A DNA stretch of 64,000 nucleotides from Immundisolibacter cernigliae (GTDB lineage: Bacteria > Pseudomonadota > Gammaproteobacteria > Immundisolibacterales > Immundisolibacteraceae), in assembly GCF_001697225.1 (NCBI RefSeq), contig NZ_CP014671.1, positions 1,426,001 through 1,490,000 of the forward strand. The letters run 5' to 3'. The position numbers and the translations under genes were made by a program. Each line of letters begins with the position of its first letter. The stretch's first letter is position 1. This document shows positions 1 through 11,941 of the stretch, piece after piece. The notes beneath the pieces are model-generated. The model saw only the letters and a program-made list of their open reading frames with translations. It was not told the origin of the DNA and did not search any database.

Positions 1-1092
1 CTGCGGCGCCAGCGCTTTCAGCTCCGTGCGCAGCCGGCCGTTCTCGTCGAACAGCTCGTCGGGCCGGTAGCTCTTGAGCCAGCTTTCGAGCTGGCGCAGG
101 TGATCGGGATTCGTGTGCAGCTCGGCGAGCGGTACCTGGTGCGACCGGAAGTGGCCTTCAGTCTTTTTGCCGTCGACTTCCTTCGGCCCGGTCCAGCCCT
201 TGGGCGAGCGCAGCACGATCATCGGCCAGCGCGGGCGCTCGGTCGCAGCCTGCGTGCGCGCCTGCGCTTGTATCGCCCGGATCTCGGCGATGACCTCGTC
301 GAGCACGACGGCCATCTGCCGGTGCATCGCGGCCGGATCGTTGCCTTCGACGTAGCGCGGCGCGTAGCCGTAGCCGCGCAGCAGCGCATCCAGCTCCCGG
401 GGGTCGATGCGTGCGAGCAGCGTCGGATTGGCGATCTTGTAGCCGTTCAGGTGCAGGATCGGCAGCACCGCGCCGTCGCGCGCGGGATTCAGGAACTTGT
501 TCGAGTGCCAGGCCGTCGCCAGCGGCCCGGTCTCGGCTTCGCCGTCGCCGATGACGCAGGCGACGATCAGCTCCGGGTTGTCGAAGGCTGCGCCGAACGC
601 GTGCGACAGCGCGTAGCCGAGCTCGCCGCCCTCATGGATCGAGCCCGGCGTTTCGGCCGTGACATGGCTGCCGACGCCGCCCGGGAACGAGAACTGCCGA
701 AACAGCCTGCGCAGGCCGGCTTCGTCCTCGGTCACGTCCGGATAGAACTCGCTGTACGAGCCTTCGAGATACGTGTTCGCGACCAGCGCCGGCCCGCCGT
801 GGCCAGGACCGGCGACATAGATCATGTCGAGGTCCTGCGCCTTGATGACGCGGTTCAGGTGCACGTAGATGAAATTGAGCCCGGGCGAGGTGCCCCAGTG
901 CCCAAGCAGGCGCGGCTTGACGTGCCCGGGCTTGAGCGGCTCGCGCAGCAGCGGGTTGTCGAGCAGGTAGATCTGGCCGACCGACAGGTAGTTTGCTGCG
1001 CGCCAGTAGGCGTCGAGGTGCCCCAGTTCCTCGTCCGGCAACGGCGCGGGCGCGGCTGCGCCGCCGAGGGAAGGCGTGGCTTTCAGGTCCAT
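1..1092 (-). CDS. xfp: Phosphoketolase, N-terminal part (runs off the left edge)
   Basis: Thiamine-diphosphate enzyme cleaving xylulose-5-P (or fructose-6-P) with phosphate to acetyl phosphate and glyceraldehyde-3-P (or erythrose-4-P). The 364 visible residues contain family motifs [10 protein letters not shown] (65-74), GPGHGG (95-100), the ThDP/Mg motif [10 protein letters not shown] (181-190) and NGYKI (about 216). The family is usually near 800 aa, so over half is outside the window. The ATG at 1092 has GGGAG 8 nt upstream. It is the last visible gene of a long minus-strand run and follows the YHS gene by 32 nt. Its context with GAPDH, PEP synthase and glucan phosphorylase suggests a sugar-to-acetyl-phosphate route. 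Family assignment is secure; the C5/C6 preference cannot be read. Confidence 0.95.
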   Translation of the reverse strand, partial: MDLKATPSLGGAAAPAPLPDEELGHLDAYWRAANYLSVGQIYLLDNPLLREPLKPGHVKPRLLGHWGTSPGLNFIYVHLNRVIKAQDLDMIYVAGPGHGGPALVANTYLEGSYSEFYPDVTEDEAGLRRLFRQFSFPGGVGSHVTAETPGSIHEGGELGYALSHAFGAAFDNPELIVACVIGDGEAETGPLATAWHSNKFLNPARDGAVLPILHLNGYKIANPTLLARIDPRELDALLRGYGYAPRYVEGNDPAAMHRQMAVVLDEVIAEIRAIQAQARTQAATERPRWPMIVLRSPKGWTGPKEVDGKKTEGHFRSHQVPLAELHTNPDHLRQLESWLKSYRPDELFDENGRLRTELKALAPQ

Positions 1093-1124
1093 GCAGGTTT
1101 CTCCCGAATACGAAGGCGGGGCGC

Positions 1125-1520
1125 TCAGCAGCCGCCGCGCCGGCGCGGACGGTGCTCGGGCGGCGGTGCGGCCGTGGCATAGCGTTGCGGTTCGGCTTCG
1201 AAGCGCTTGCGCGTCTCTTCCGACTCGAAGTGGTAGGCGCGCCCGCCGAACACCGCGGTGAGCGCGCGGTCAGTGCGCACCGGATTGCCGCTGACCGGGT
1301 CCAGTGCCGCCGCAGCGGCCGCGTGCGGCCCGTCGCCGTCGCCGGGTTCCAGAACCCCGCCGGGCGCGTCGCGCCGCTCATCGCGCGAGCTGCCGTGATG
1401 GCCGCCGCCCATGCCGTGACCGAATCCGTGACCATGGCCGTGACCGCGGCCGCGCAGCAGGAACCAGACTGCGGCGACCGCCGCGAGCACCCAGATGATG
1501 TTCCCGTTCAACCAGTTCAT
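1125..1520 (-). CDS. Membrane-anchored YHS-domain-like protein
   Basis: 131 aa. One N-terminal membrane segment (about 5-22), a His/Gly-rich stretch (24-42) that could bind metal, an Ala/Asp linker, then a YHS-like domain (about 73-115: DPVSGNPV, then FGGRAYHF and [10 protein letters not shown]). YHS domains normally have DPVCG; here the metal-binding Cys is Ser, while the rest of the fold signature is kept. Start chosen at MNWLNG because it begins at the membrane segment and overlaps the preceding small frame by ATGA. Likely a metal-handling accessory of the copper island; the lost Cys makes direct Cu binding by this domain doubtful. Confidence 0.75.
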   Translation of the reverse strand: MNWLNGNIIWVLAAVAAVWFLLRGRGHGHGHGFGHGMGGGHHGSSRDERRDAPGGVLEPGDGDGPHAAAAAALDPVSGNPVRTDRALTAVFGGRAYHFESEETRKRFEAEPQRYATAAPPPEHRPRRRGGC

Positions 1521-1606
1521 GTCCGATACTCCTTGTCCCGGCGCTGCGGCCAGATCAGCACCGCCAAGGCGGCGGCGTTCACGACATCCGTGATTGGCGT
1601 TGTCAT
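1517..1606 (-). CDS. Possible 29-aa leader peptide ORF
   Basis: Short frame MTTPITDVVNAAALAVLIWP plus a basic tail, overlapping the YHS gene start by ATGA and the upstream DUF6629 stop by 4 nt. Both junctions fit the translational-coupling pattern of this operon. The hydrophobic core is too short to be certain of a membrane segment. No family is recognised; it may be a remnant or chance frame. Confidence 0.3.
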   Translation of the reverse strand: MTTPITDVVNAAALAVLIWPQRRDKEYRT

Positions 1607-2253
1607 GAGCGAATCTCCACGAGTGCCGCGTTTCTCGCGGCAAAGTGCAGCCAGATGACCAGGCTCAGCCCCGCGGCGAAGAAGCACCACACCGAGATGA
1701 ACCAGCGCGCGTAGAACCACCAGGCCACCAGCGCGCCGGCCAGGGCCAGCGCGCCGAACAGCTTCATGACCCGGCGGCTGGACAGCAGCATGCTGCCCGT
1801 CGTCGCCGTCAGGTACAGCGTCATCACGACGGCGGCGTAGAAGTGCGGCGAGTCGTAGTCGATGTGATTGCCGACCGGACGCGCGAGGATCGGATTGGCG
1901 AACATGTTGTAGAGGAGGTAGGCGCCGACGGCGATGCCGCCGGCAGAAATCAGCGTCAGCGCGTGGCGCCGCGGCCCCCGCGGCTCCAGCGCCCACGCCG
2001 CCAGCGGCACGTACGCCGGCCACAGCACGTGCGAGAAGAACGAATAGAGCTGCGTCAGTACCGCGTTGAGCGCCGGCGTGTCCCAGCCGAAGCCGAGCCA
2101 GAGCACGCCTTCGGTGAGCTGCTGAATGCCGAACAGCAACGGAATCGCGGCGAACGGCCGCTCGCGCGGCTGTCGCGCCTTGTGCAGCGTGACGGCGCCG
2201 ATGCCCAGCAGCGCGGCGCTGGCGCTGAAGCTCGCGGTGGCGGAGAAGCACAT
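1603..2253 (-). CDS. DUF6629-type membrane protein
   Basis: 216 aa beginning MCFSATASFS, the characteristic opening of this uncharacterised integral membrane family, with about six to seven hydrophobic segments. The C-terminal signature YARWFISVWCFFA is found again in the truncated plus-strand paralogue at 38349-38705. Start is the internal ATG at 2253, two nt after the stop of the CarR-like gene; longer in-frame extensions only shadow that gene. Function unknown. Co-occurrence with a CarR-like protein in both modules implies a joint membrane role (inference). Confidence 0.8.
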   Translation of the reverse strand: MCFSATASFSASAALLGIGAVTLHKARQPRERPFAAIPLLFGIQQLTEGVLWLGFGWDTPALNAVLTQLYSFFSHVLWPAYVPLAAWALEPRGPRRHALTLISAGGIAVGAYLLYNMFANPILARPVGNHIDYDSPHFYAAVVMTLYLTATTGSMLLSSRRVMKLFGALALAGALVAWWFYARWFISVWCFFAAGLSLVIWLHFAARNAALVEIRS

Positions 2254-2255
2254 GG

Positions 2256-2999
2256 TCAGCGTGCCTCGCAGGGGCGCGCGTTGGGCGAATCCGGACGGCA
2301 CTGCCCGGACCGCACGAGGCGCGTCCAGGTGAAGTGTTCGTAGATCCCGGCCCAGTACGTGCCGAAGGCAAAACCGAAGAGCAGCTCTTCGATCGGGATG
2401 CCGGCGACGAGCAGCCCCGACAGCACCGGCAGGTTCCACACCCGCTCGATGTAGCCGGGCGTCGAAACGATCAGCAGGGTCATGAACACGGCGTACAGGG
2501 CCGCGAACAGCAGGCCGCCGAGCAGCGTGGCGCGCGCGAGGTCCGGGCGGCACAGCACGTTGGCGGCGCCGCCGACGGCCAGCCCCGCGATCGCCGGATA
2601 GATCGGATTCCACGGCAGCAGGTATAGCGGCGGGAAGACCAGCGCCGGTGCGGCGATCGCGAGGGTGTGAAAGCGGTGGCGCGCGCCGTGCTGCTCGGCC
2701 GGCGGCACGGCGCGCAGGGCGCGGCGCAGCAGCACGCGGTAGACGGCGGCGCCGATGCCACCGATGGCGAAGCTGAAGATCAGGCTTTCGATGTCGAAGC
2801 CGGTGCGCTGCGCCAGCTCGAACAGGCTCGGCGGATTCCAGTACTCCGGCACGAAGATCGGTTCGGTCAGGCCGAGCAGGCTGGTCAGCGCGCTGACGCG
2901 CAGCATCTCGCGGCGGAAGCTGCCGGCCGCGACGAACAGGATCGCCCACGGCCCCAGAAATGCCGCCGACCACAGCAGCCAGACGTAGTGGTAAGTCAT
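2256..2999 (-). CDS. Lycopene-cyclase-domain (CarR-like) membrane protein
   Basis: 247 aa, about seven hydrophobic segments. The end of the protein has GIPIEELLFGFAFGTYWAG, resembling the PxEE motif of the heterodimeric CarR/CrtYc lycopene cyclase domain. The N-terminal TEPIFVPEYWNPPSLFELAQ segment is shared with the paralogue at 35433. No carotenoid genes lie anywhere in the window, so a cyclase role is not supported; a membrane-lipid or isoprenoid substrate is equally possible. Starts 26 nt after glgP stops and is followed at once by DUF6629. Confidence 0.75.
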   Translation of the reverse strand: MTYHYVWLLWSAAFLGPWAILFVAAGSFRREMLRVSALTSLLGLTEPIFVPEYWNPPSLFELAQRTGFDIESLIFSFAIGGIGAAVYRVLLRRALRAVPPAEQHGARHRFHTLAIAAPALVFPPLYLLPWNPIYPAIAGLAVGGAANVLCRPDLARATLLGGLLFAALYAVFMTLLIVSTPGYIERVWNLPVLSGLLVAGIPIEELLFGFAFGTYWAGIYEHFTWTRLVRSGQCRPDSPNARPCEAR

Positions 3000-3025
3000 G
3001 GTGTCGGATCCATGTCGGCCCGCGC

Positions 3026-4731
3026 CTACAGGTAGGCTTCCGACGCGTAGCGCCGCATCATGCGGTGGCTGGTGAAGATCGAGCCGTTGTGCGAGATCGC
3101 ACTCTTCATGATGCGCAGCCAGGCGTCGCCGCGTTCGTGGTAGAGCGGCAGCACGGCGCCTTCAAGCTTGCTGTACAGCGATTCCGCATCGCCGTCGGAC
3201 GTGCTGTCGGGACCGTCGCCGATGGCCCAGCCGGTCACGCCTTCGACGCAGCCCTCGATCCACCAGCCGTCGAGCACCGACAGACTCGGCACGCCGTTGA
3301 GCGCCGCCTTCATGCCGCTGGTGCCGGAGGCTTCCAGCGGGCGCTGCGGCGTGTTGAGCCAGACGTCGACGCCGGGAATCAAGGTCTGCGCGAGCGCCAT
3401 GTTGTAGTCCGGCAAGAAGATGCCGCGGATGTCCGGTGCGAGCGCGCGCAGCGCCGCGTGCAAGTGCGCGATACGCTGCTTGCCCGGCTCGTCGCGCGGA
3501 TGCGCCTTGCCGGCGAGCACGATCTGGAACGGATACCGGCGGGCGATGGCACGCAGCCACTCCAGGTCGGTGAACAGCAGCTCGGGGCGCTTGTACGCGG
3601 TCATGCGGCGCGCAAAGCCGATCGTCGGTAGCTCGGGATCGAGAACGACGCCGGTCTGCTCGCGAACCTTGTCGACAAGATCGCGCTTGGCCACAGCGCG
3701 TGCCTGCCGCAGGTCTGCACCGCTCAGGCAGCAGTCCGCGCGCACCAGCATCTCCGGCTCGTTGCACCAGCCGGGCAGATGACGGTCGTAGAGTGCGGCC
3801 AGCGCCGGATGCGTCCAGGTGTGCGGATGCACGCCGTTGGTGACGGCACGCACCGTGTAGCCCGGATACAGGCGGCGCGAGATTTCCGCATGACGCTTGG
3901 CCACACCGTTGACGTAACCGGAAAGATTCAGCGCCAGCCGTGTCATGTCGAGCTGCGCATCGCCCGCCAGCCGGCGCAGCGTGCCGTGCTCGACGAAGTC
4001 GCCAAGCACCCGTTCGACCAGGCCGTAGTCGAATTGATCGTGACCGGCGCCGACCGGCGTGTGCGTCGTGAAGATGCAGCGCTCGCGCACGTCGGGCAGG
4101 TCGTACGGCGGTTCGCCGGGGCGCTGGTCGTCGGCCGGCACGGTCGCCTGGCGCAGCAACTCCAGCGCGAGCAGCGCCGCATGGCCCTCGTTCATGTGGT
4201 ACTTGCGGATACGGAAACCCAGCGCGCCGAGCATGCGCAGGCCGCCGATGCCGAGCACGATTTCCTGCTTGAGGCGGTAGGTGACGTCACCGCCGTAAAG
4301 CTGGTGCGTCAGCTCGCGGTCGGCAGCGTCGTTTTCCGGCAGATCGGTGTCGAGGAAAATCACCGGCGCGTGCCCGCCGACGTGACCTGCGACCGTGTAG
4401 AGCCAGGCGCCGACCCAGACGTCGCGGCCTTCGATCGGCACCACGACCTTTGCGCCCAGGCGCTGGAGCGTCGTGGCGGGATCCCAGGGATCGGGGGCTT
4501 CCGACTGCCAGCCCTCGGCGTCGAGCGCCTGCCGGAAGTAGCCGTTGCGGCTGACCAGACTCACGGCGACGACCGGCAGCTCCAGGTCCGCGGCCGCGCG
4601 GATGGTGTCGCCGGCGAGGATGCCGAGGCCGCCGCTGTAGGTGGGGATGTCGGCGCGCGCGGCGATCTCCATCGTGAAGTAGGCGATGCGCTCGGTTTGC
4701 GCGAAATGGGTCTGCACGGGAAGGGGAAGGC

Positions 4732-4735
<4 letters not shown>
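3026..4735 (-). CDS. glgP: Alpha-glucan family phosphorylase
   Basis: 569 aa. Releases glucose-1-phosphate from glycogen or maltodextrin with inorganic phosphate. Seen: IAYFTMEIAARADIPTYSGG near the N-terminus, HMNEGHAALLALELLR in the middle, and SGTSGMKAALNG with the PLP lysine near residue 476. The length fits the short alpha-glucan phosphorylase subfamily rather than the 800-aa glycogen phosphorylases. The start overlaps the ppsA stop by ATGA (4732-4735), so it is probably translated from the same message as type II GAPDH and PEP synthase. Confidence 0.93.
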
Positions 4736-7184
<2,449 letters not shown>

Positions 7185-7188
<4 letters not shown>

Positions 7189-8243
7189 GCGTCCGGCTCC
7201 CGGTCAGTGGCGGACAGGAAGTCCCGGACCAGGCCGAGCGTGCGATCGGTCTTGGCCATCGAGCGTTCGGCGTCGGTCTCGATACCGGACAGCGCACGGA
7301 TCGCGTCGATCGTCTCGGGGATGACGATCGCCTGGTTGAACACCTGGTAGCAGTAATAGAGCTGATTGCCATCGACCGTCAGCACGTCTTCCCACAGCGC
7401 GACTTCCCACATGTCGCCGCGGCGCCGGCCGAGATCGGCCATCAGCTCCACGGTGCTGTTGAGTGCGCTCAGGCCATCGTGCGTGCGCACGAAGGCGATG
7501 CGCGGCGCGGCGCGGAACGCGGCCAGCACCTCCTCGCGCGTGGCCTCGCGCGCGAGCTCCACCCACCAGGTGTGCAGATGGCTGGAGTTGTGCGCGGCCT
7601 TCACGGCGATCGTGACGACGTCCAGATCGGGATCGACCGTGCGCGCGTCCGGGCCCTGGTGGCTCGGGATCGACTTCTCCGGAACCACGGTGTTCATGAT
7701 GCCGTCCTGGTGCGCTTCCCACGGGTCCGAGGCGCGCCGGATCAGCGTGCCGCGCGCGCGCTTGAGCAGCTGCGCCTGCTTGAGCGCGCCCAGCGTGCGC
7801 AGGATCGAGGTCGTGTTGCACGACACCACGCGCGTGCTGTCGCGGCCGAGCGCGGTCGCGTAGTTGGCCTGGGCGACGAAGGAATGGCCGGTGAGCGTGT
7901 GTGATTCGCCGCCCTGGAAGATCGACTTGATGCGCAGCGCGTCGTACAGCTGCTTGTTGCCGGCGGCGACCTTCTTCGGTGTGCAGTCGACCACCACGTC
8001 GGCCTGGGCGAGCATCGCCTCGAGCTCGCCCGCCGGCGCGATCCCGGCGGCACGCATCCGGTCGGCGGCTTCCGCAGTCGCCGCGAACACCGGGACGCCG
8101 AGCAACGGGGCGGTCTTGATGCGGTAGTCGTCGACGACGTCGGCGACGCCGACGAGCGCCATGTCGTCCTGTGCCTTGACGGCGTCGGCGACGCGCTTGC
8201 CGATGACGCCGTAGCCATTGATGGCGACTTTGACGGAATTCAT
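7185..8243 (-). CDS. Type II (archaeal-type) glyceraldehyde-3-phosphate dehydrogenase
   Basis: 352 aa. Oxidative phosphorylation of GAP to 1,3-bisphosphoglycerate with NAD(P). The N-terminal Rossmann motif VAINGYGVIGKRVADAV and active-site motif VVSCNTTSILRTL (Cys about 142) are those of the archaeal class II enzyme, not the bacterial GapA with SCTTN. Also SIPSHQGPDA and AHNSSHLHTW. Full length. It is the first gene of a coupled trio with ppsA and glgP and starts 32 nt after the DUF2934 stop. Rare in bacteria, usually acquired laterally (established for the family in general); its company with another archaeal-type enzyme (MAT at 39515) fits transfer. Confidence 0.93.
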
Positions 8244-8275
8244 AAGCTACTCTCCGTGTGAGAGGTGGATGCGAA

Positions 8276-8533
8276 TCAGCGTGTCTGACTGTCGTCGCCG
8301 GGACTCGATGATTCCGGCTGTACTACCGTTGCCCGCGCGATCTGGGCTTCGGCTTCGAGCCAGTCGTTGAGCCGGTCATCGGCGTTTCCGCAGAACCCGC
8401 GGCGCTCCGCGCGGTAATAGGCCGCTTCGGCGATCATCGATTGGCGCATGTCGCCGCAGCACGTGGCGCCGGCTTGCGGCGGGGCCGTGATGGCCGTGTC
8501 CGGGGTCTTCCGGGATGTCCGTCGGGTCTTCAT
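8276..8533 (-). CDS. DUF2934 domain protein
   Basis: 85 aa. Contains MIAEAAYYRAERRGFCGNAD and DDRLNDWLEAEAQI, the DUF2934 signature of a short helical domain that often accompanies stress and carbon-storage genes. Two adjacent Cys (CCGD, about 25-28) precede it. Start ATG at 8533 overlaps the cfa stop by ATGA. Biochemical role unknown. Confidence 0.8.
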   Translation of the reverse strand: MKTRRTSRKTPDTAITAPPQAGATCCGDMRQSMIAEAAYYRAERRGFCGNADDRLNDWLEAEAQIARATVVQPESSSPGDDSQTR

Positions 8534-9768
8534 GTGGTGGCTCTCCGTTGCGAGGTGCGTCGTGGGGCCGCCGCGGAGCGGGCCGTGGCGGCCATGGGGT
8601 AGAGGTAGTCGCGGGTGACCGGCAGGCGGTCGAGCGTCTGCGTGAGCTGCAACTGGAACACCGCGAGATCGCCGTGCCGGAAGCAGGCCGCGCAGGCCTG
8701 CAGGTAGAACTCCCACATGCGGCAGAAGCGCTCGCCCATGTGCCCCGCGATGTCCGCGCGCGCCGCCTGGAAGCGGGCGTTCCAGTGTTCGAGCGTCAGC
8801 GCGTAGTGCAGGCGCCAGTACTCGAGGTCCGTGCCGATCAGGCCGGCCGCCTCGACGGCCGCCAGGACTTCGGAGGCCGCCGGAATGTAGCCGCCGGGAA
8901 AAATGTACTTGCGGATCCACGGATCCGAGCCGCCGCCGGCCGAGTAGCGCCCGATCGTGTGCAGCAGGGCGACGCCGTCGGGCTTGAGCAGCTCCCGCAC
9001 GCGGCGGAAGAACAGCGGGTACTGCGGGCGGCCGACGTGCTCGAACATGCCGACGCTGACGATCGCGTCGAACGCGCCGGTCGTGTCGCGGTAGTCCTGC
9101 AGGCGGAACTCGACGCGATCCTGCAGACCGCGTTCGCGAGCACGCTGCTGCGCGACCTTGAGCTGCTCCTGCGACAGCGTGATGCCGGTGCAGTGCACGC
9201 CGTGGCGCTCGGCCAAGTACATCGCCAGGCTGCCCCAGCCGCAGCCGATGTCGAGCACGCGCGCGCCCGGCTTGAGGTCGAGCTTGGCGGCGATGTGCGC
9301 GCACTTGGCCTGCTGCGCCGCTTCCAGCGAGTCGTCCGGGCTGCGGAAGTAGGCGCAGGAGTAGTGCAGGTCGCGGTCGAGGAAGCGCCGGTAGACCGCG
9401 TAGTCCACGTCGTAGTGATGGTGCACGTTCGCCAGCGCGCGGCGGCGCGTGTTCAGCTCGCCGAGCTGCGCGCGCAGCTTGTTGTACCAGCGGGCCGCTG
9501 CAGGCCCTGCGAGGCCGTCGAGGTTGCTGACGCACACGCGCAGGACCTCGGCCAGATTCCCGTTCAGCGGCTCCCAGTGGCCGTCCATGTAGGCCTCGGC
9601 AAAGGCCAAGCGCGGATTGCGCAGCATGCGCCACAGCACGGACGCGTCGCGCACGCGCACGGCGACGGGACTGCCGCTGCCCAGGCGCCAGCGGCGGCCG
9701 TCCGGCGCGACGAATTCCACGGCGCCGGCGCAGCAGCGCCGTCCGATCAGATCGAGGATTGCTTGCAT
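8530..9768 (-). CDS. cfa: Cyclopropane-fatty-acyl-phospholipid synthase (copy 1)
   Basis: 412 aa. Transfers a methylene from S-adenosylmethionine to the double bond of phospholipid acyl chains at the inner membrane face. SAM motif VLDIGCGWGSLAMYLAE at about 171-187, followed by GITLSQEQ and the family motifs SVGMFEHVG and KYIFPGGYIP. Full length. Starts 119 nt after the broken copB stop and is coupled to DUF2934. A divergent second copy lies at 34151. Both would draw on SAM, which the MAT at 39515 supplies. Membrane stiffening under metal or acid stress is the likely benefit (inference). Confidence 0.93.
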   Translation of the reverse strand: MQAILDLIGRRCCAGAVEFVAPDGRRWRLGSGSPVAVRVRDASVLWRMLRNPRLAFAEAYMDGHWEPLNGNLAEVLRVCVSNLDGLAGPAAARWYNKLRAQLGELNTRRRALANVHHHYDVDYAVYRRFLDRDLHYSCAYFRSPDDSLEAAQQAKCAHIAAKLDLKPGARVLDIGCGWGSLAMYLAERHGVHCTGITLSQEQLKVAQQRARERGLQDRVEFRLQDYRDTTGAFDAIVSVGMFEHVGRPQYPLFFRRVRELLKPDGVALLHTIGRYSAGGGSDPWIRKYIFPGGYIPAASEVLAAVEAAGLIGTDLEYWRLHYALTLEHWNARFQAARADIAGHMGERFCRMWEFYLQACAACFRHGDLAVFQLQLTQTLDRLPVTRDYLYPMAATARSAAAPRRTSQRRATT

Positions 9769-9997
9769 GGTTCAACGCCCTCCATTGAGGTGTGACAAGG
9801 GTTGGGTCATCGAACGGGTAACGACCAGGTGATGCGCGTCGGCCTTGCGGTCGTCCCAGATTCCAGCGGGTTCCTTCACGGTCATCGCTACCACCACAGG
9901 CGCACGCCTGCGACGAGGCGGTGCTCGTTGACCGGCTCGTCATCGGCGCGGGCGAAGTCGGCCGTATCACCGAATGATCGCTCCCAGACATAGCCGA

Positions 9998-10003
9998 TGT
10001 AGG
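9998..10003. repeat. Target-site duplication, left copy
   Basis: TGTAGG immediately outside the left end of the IS; the same six bases recur at the right end. A seventh base (A before TGTAGG on both sides) also matches, so the exact boundary is ambiguous by one base. Confidence 0.85.
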
Positions 10004-11083
10004 TGTTCCATCCCGGATCATCATATAGTTCCGTCTCGGTCCCCGCTGCTGCTGGCGCGCGAGGTGTTCCGGGAGCTGGCAGGGGACGGGAAAGCGGTTG
10101 ATCGGGAGGTGTCCGCATGCTGATTGCACTGCACAAACAAGCCCGCACCACGCCCCACGTGCGGGCGCAGATCGCGGCCAGTGATGAGCCGGTGGCGGTG
10201 CTGGCCCGCCGCTTTGGCGTCACCGAGCCGACGATCTACAAATGGAAGCGGCGCCCGGATGTCTACGACCGGCCGCACACCGCGCACCGCCTGCAAACGA
10301 CGTTGACCCCCGGCCAGGAGGCGATCGTGGTCTACCTGCGCCGGGCCCTGCTGCTGCCGCTGGACGACCTGCTGGCGGTGACGCGCGAGTTCCTGTGTCC
10401 GGACGTGTCCCGCTCCGGGCTGGACCGCTGCCTGCGCCGCCACGGCGTGGGCAACCTGCGCGCCCTGCGCCCGGCGCCGGACAAAGCGGTCAGCAAGACC
10501 TTCAAGACCTACGTGCCCGGCTTTGTGCACGTCGACGTGAAGTACCTGCCGCAGATGGCCGACGAGGACCGGCGCCGGTTCCTGTTCGTGGCCATCGATC
10601 GGGCCACCCGCTGGGTTTACGTGGCCCTGAAAGCCGACAAGAGCGCGCGCTCGGCGCGCGCCTTCCTCAGTGCCCTGGCCACGGCCTGCCCGGTGCGCAT
10701 CACGCGCCTGCTCACCGACAACGGCACCGAGTTCACGGACCGGCTGTTCGGGAGCCGGGCGCGGGCCCCGACCGGGACGCATGAGTTCGATCGCCTGTGC
10801 CAGGAACTGGGCATCGAGCACCGTCTGACGCCCCCGCGCCACCCGCAGACCAATGGCATGGTCGAGCGCTTCAACGGGCGCATCGCGGACCTGCTGCGCA
10901 CGCACCACTTCAGGTCCAGCGAGGACCTGGAGCAGACCCTGCACCGCTATGTCACGCTCTACAACCACCACTTGCCGCAGAAGGCACTGAACGCCCAGAC
11001 TCCGGCTCAAGCGCTTCAGCACTGGTACGCTTCAAAACCGGAGCTGTTTCATCGAAGGCCAAATAATCGGCCGGGACGTGACA
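10004..11083 (+). mobile_element. IS481-family insertion sequence inside copB
   Basis: 1080 bp bounded by TGT...ACA ends and a 6-bp duplication. Terminal inverted repeats are imperfect: left TGTTCCATCCCGGATCAT, right (inverted) TGTCACGTCCCGGCCGAT, 12 of 18 matching with the TCCCGG core conserved. It carries one DDE transposase gene in the opposite orientation to copB. The neat excision product in frame shows both ends are placed correctly. Confidence 0.9.
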
Positions 11084-11088
11084 TGTAG
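10117..11088 (+). CDS. IS481-type transposase
   Basis: 323 aa. N-terminal helix-turn-helix (about 22-46, ARRFGVTEPTIYKWKRR) followed by an rve integrase core with DDE residues D140 (VDVKYLPQM), D201 (TDNGTEF) and E250 (HPQTNGMVERFNGR). ATG at 10117 has GGGAGG upstream. The frame is open through the right end of the element; its TAG stop (11086-11088) lies in the duplicated target sequence, so the C-terminus depends on the insertion site. Looks intact and possibly active. Confidence 0.93.
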   Translation: MLIALHKQARTTPHVRAQIAASDEPVAVLARRFGVTEPTIYKWKRRPDVYDRPHTAHRLQTTLTPGQEAIVVYLRRALLLPLDDLLAVTREFLCPDVSRSGLDRCLRRHGVGNLRALRPAPDKAVSKTFKTYVPGFVHVDVKYLPQMADEDRRRFLFVAIDRATRWVYVALKADKSARSARAFLSALATACPVRITRLLTDNGTEFTDRLFGSRARAPTGTHEFDRLCQELGIEHRLTPPRHPQTNGMVERFNGRIADLLRTHHFRSSEDLEQTLHRYVTLYNHHLPQKALNAQTPAQALQHWYASKPELFHRRPNNRPGRDM

Positions 11089-11089
11089 G
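11084..11089. repeat. Target-site duplication, right copy
   Basis: TGTAGG directly after the ACA end of the IS, identical to 9998-10003. It also supplies the stop codon of the transposase. Confidence 0.85.
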
Positions 11090-11941
11090 GACCGAACTTC
11101 CGTCGTACCTCGTAGCGCAGACGCAGGCCGAACTCGACATTGCTGACGCCGCTGCCCAGGCCACGCTCGGGTTCCGACCGGCTGTAGGCGTTCGACTCGA
11201 AGCTGGGCGCCAGGATCAGGTGGTTGGTGAACAGCAGGTCGTAGGACGCCTTGAACCGTGCGGCCAGACGCCCGTCGTCGCCGACATAGCCGGTAGCCTG
11301 GATTTCGAACCAGTACGGCGCCAGACCCTCGACGCCGAAAGCCGCCCAGGTGTGAGCCCCGGTGCCGAAGTCCTGGCGCACGCCCATCACCGACCCCCAG
11401 AAGGGCGCGTATCCGCGCCACCAGAGCAGTTCGGCGGTGGTTTCGGAGTCGACCGGCTGCCCGCCGACCTTCAGGCCCTGGCTGCGCAGCCAGAACTTGT
11501 TCGTGTCCCCGCCGTAGGCGGCCTGCAGCGACCAGGCGCCGCCGTCGCCTTCGTTGCCGGAGACGAACTCGAACTCGTCGAGCAGAAACAGGCCGATCGC
11601 CATCTGGTCGGTCTGCTCGAAGCCGGGCATGCCGGTGTACTCGTAGCCGTCGGCCCAGGCGTTCGGATCGCGTGCGTCCGCCGGCGCGCGACCGCCCTGC
11701 ATGGCGCCCATGTCCATGTCCATGCCCTGGCTCATGGACCCGGCGCCATCGCGCAGTGGCTGATCGCCTTCCAGGTCATGCCCTTCTTCCACGCCGGCTT
11801 CCATCGGCATCGAGCCGTGCTCGTGCTGCTCCTGCTCCTGCGCAGGCGATGCCGCTTCGGGCTCCGCGGCCATGGTCGGCGAGGTGACCAGGAACAGGGC
11901 GCCGAGCAGCACGGCCGCCGGACGAATCGTGGTTGGCCTGT

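Noticed and set aside
2256-2999. Carotenoid biosynthesis from the lycopene-cyclase-like domain
   Set aside because: No phytoene synthase, desaturase or other crt gene in the window; only the fold is suggested.
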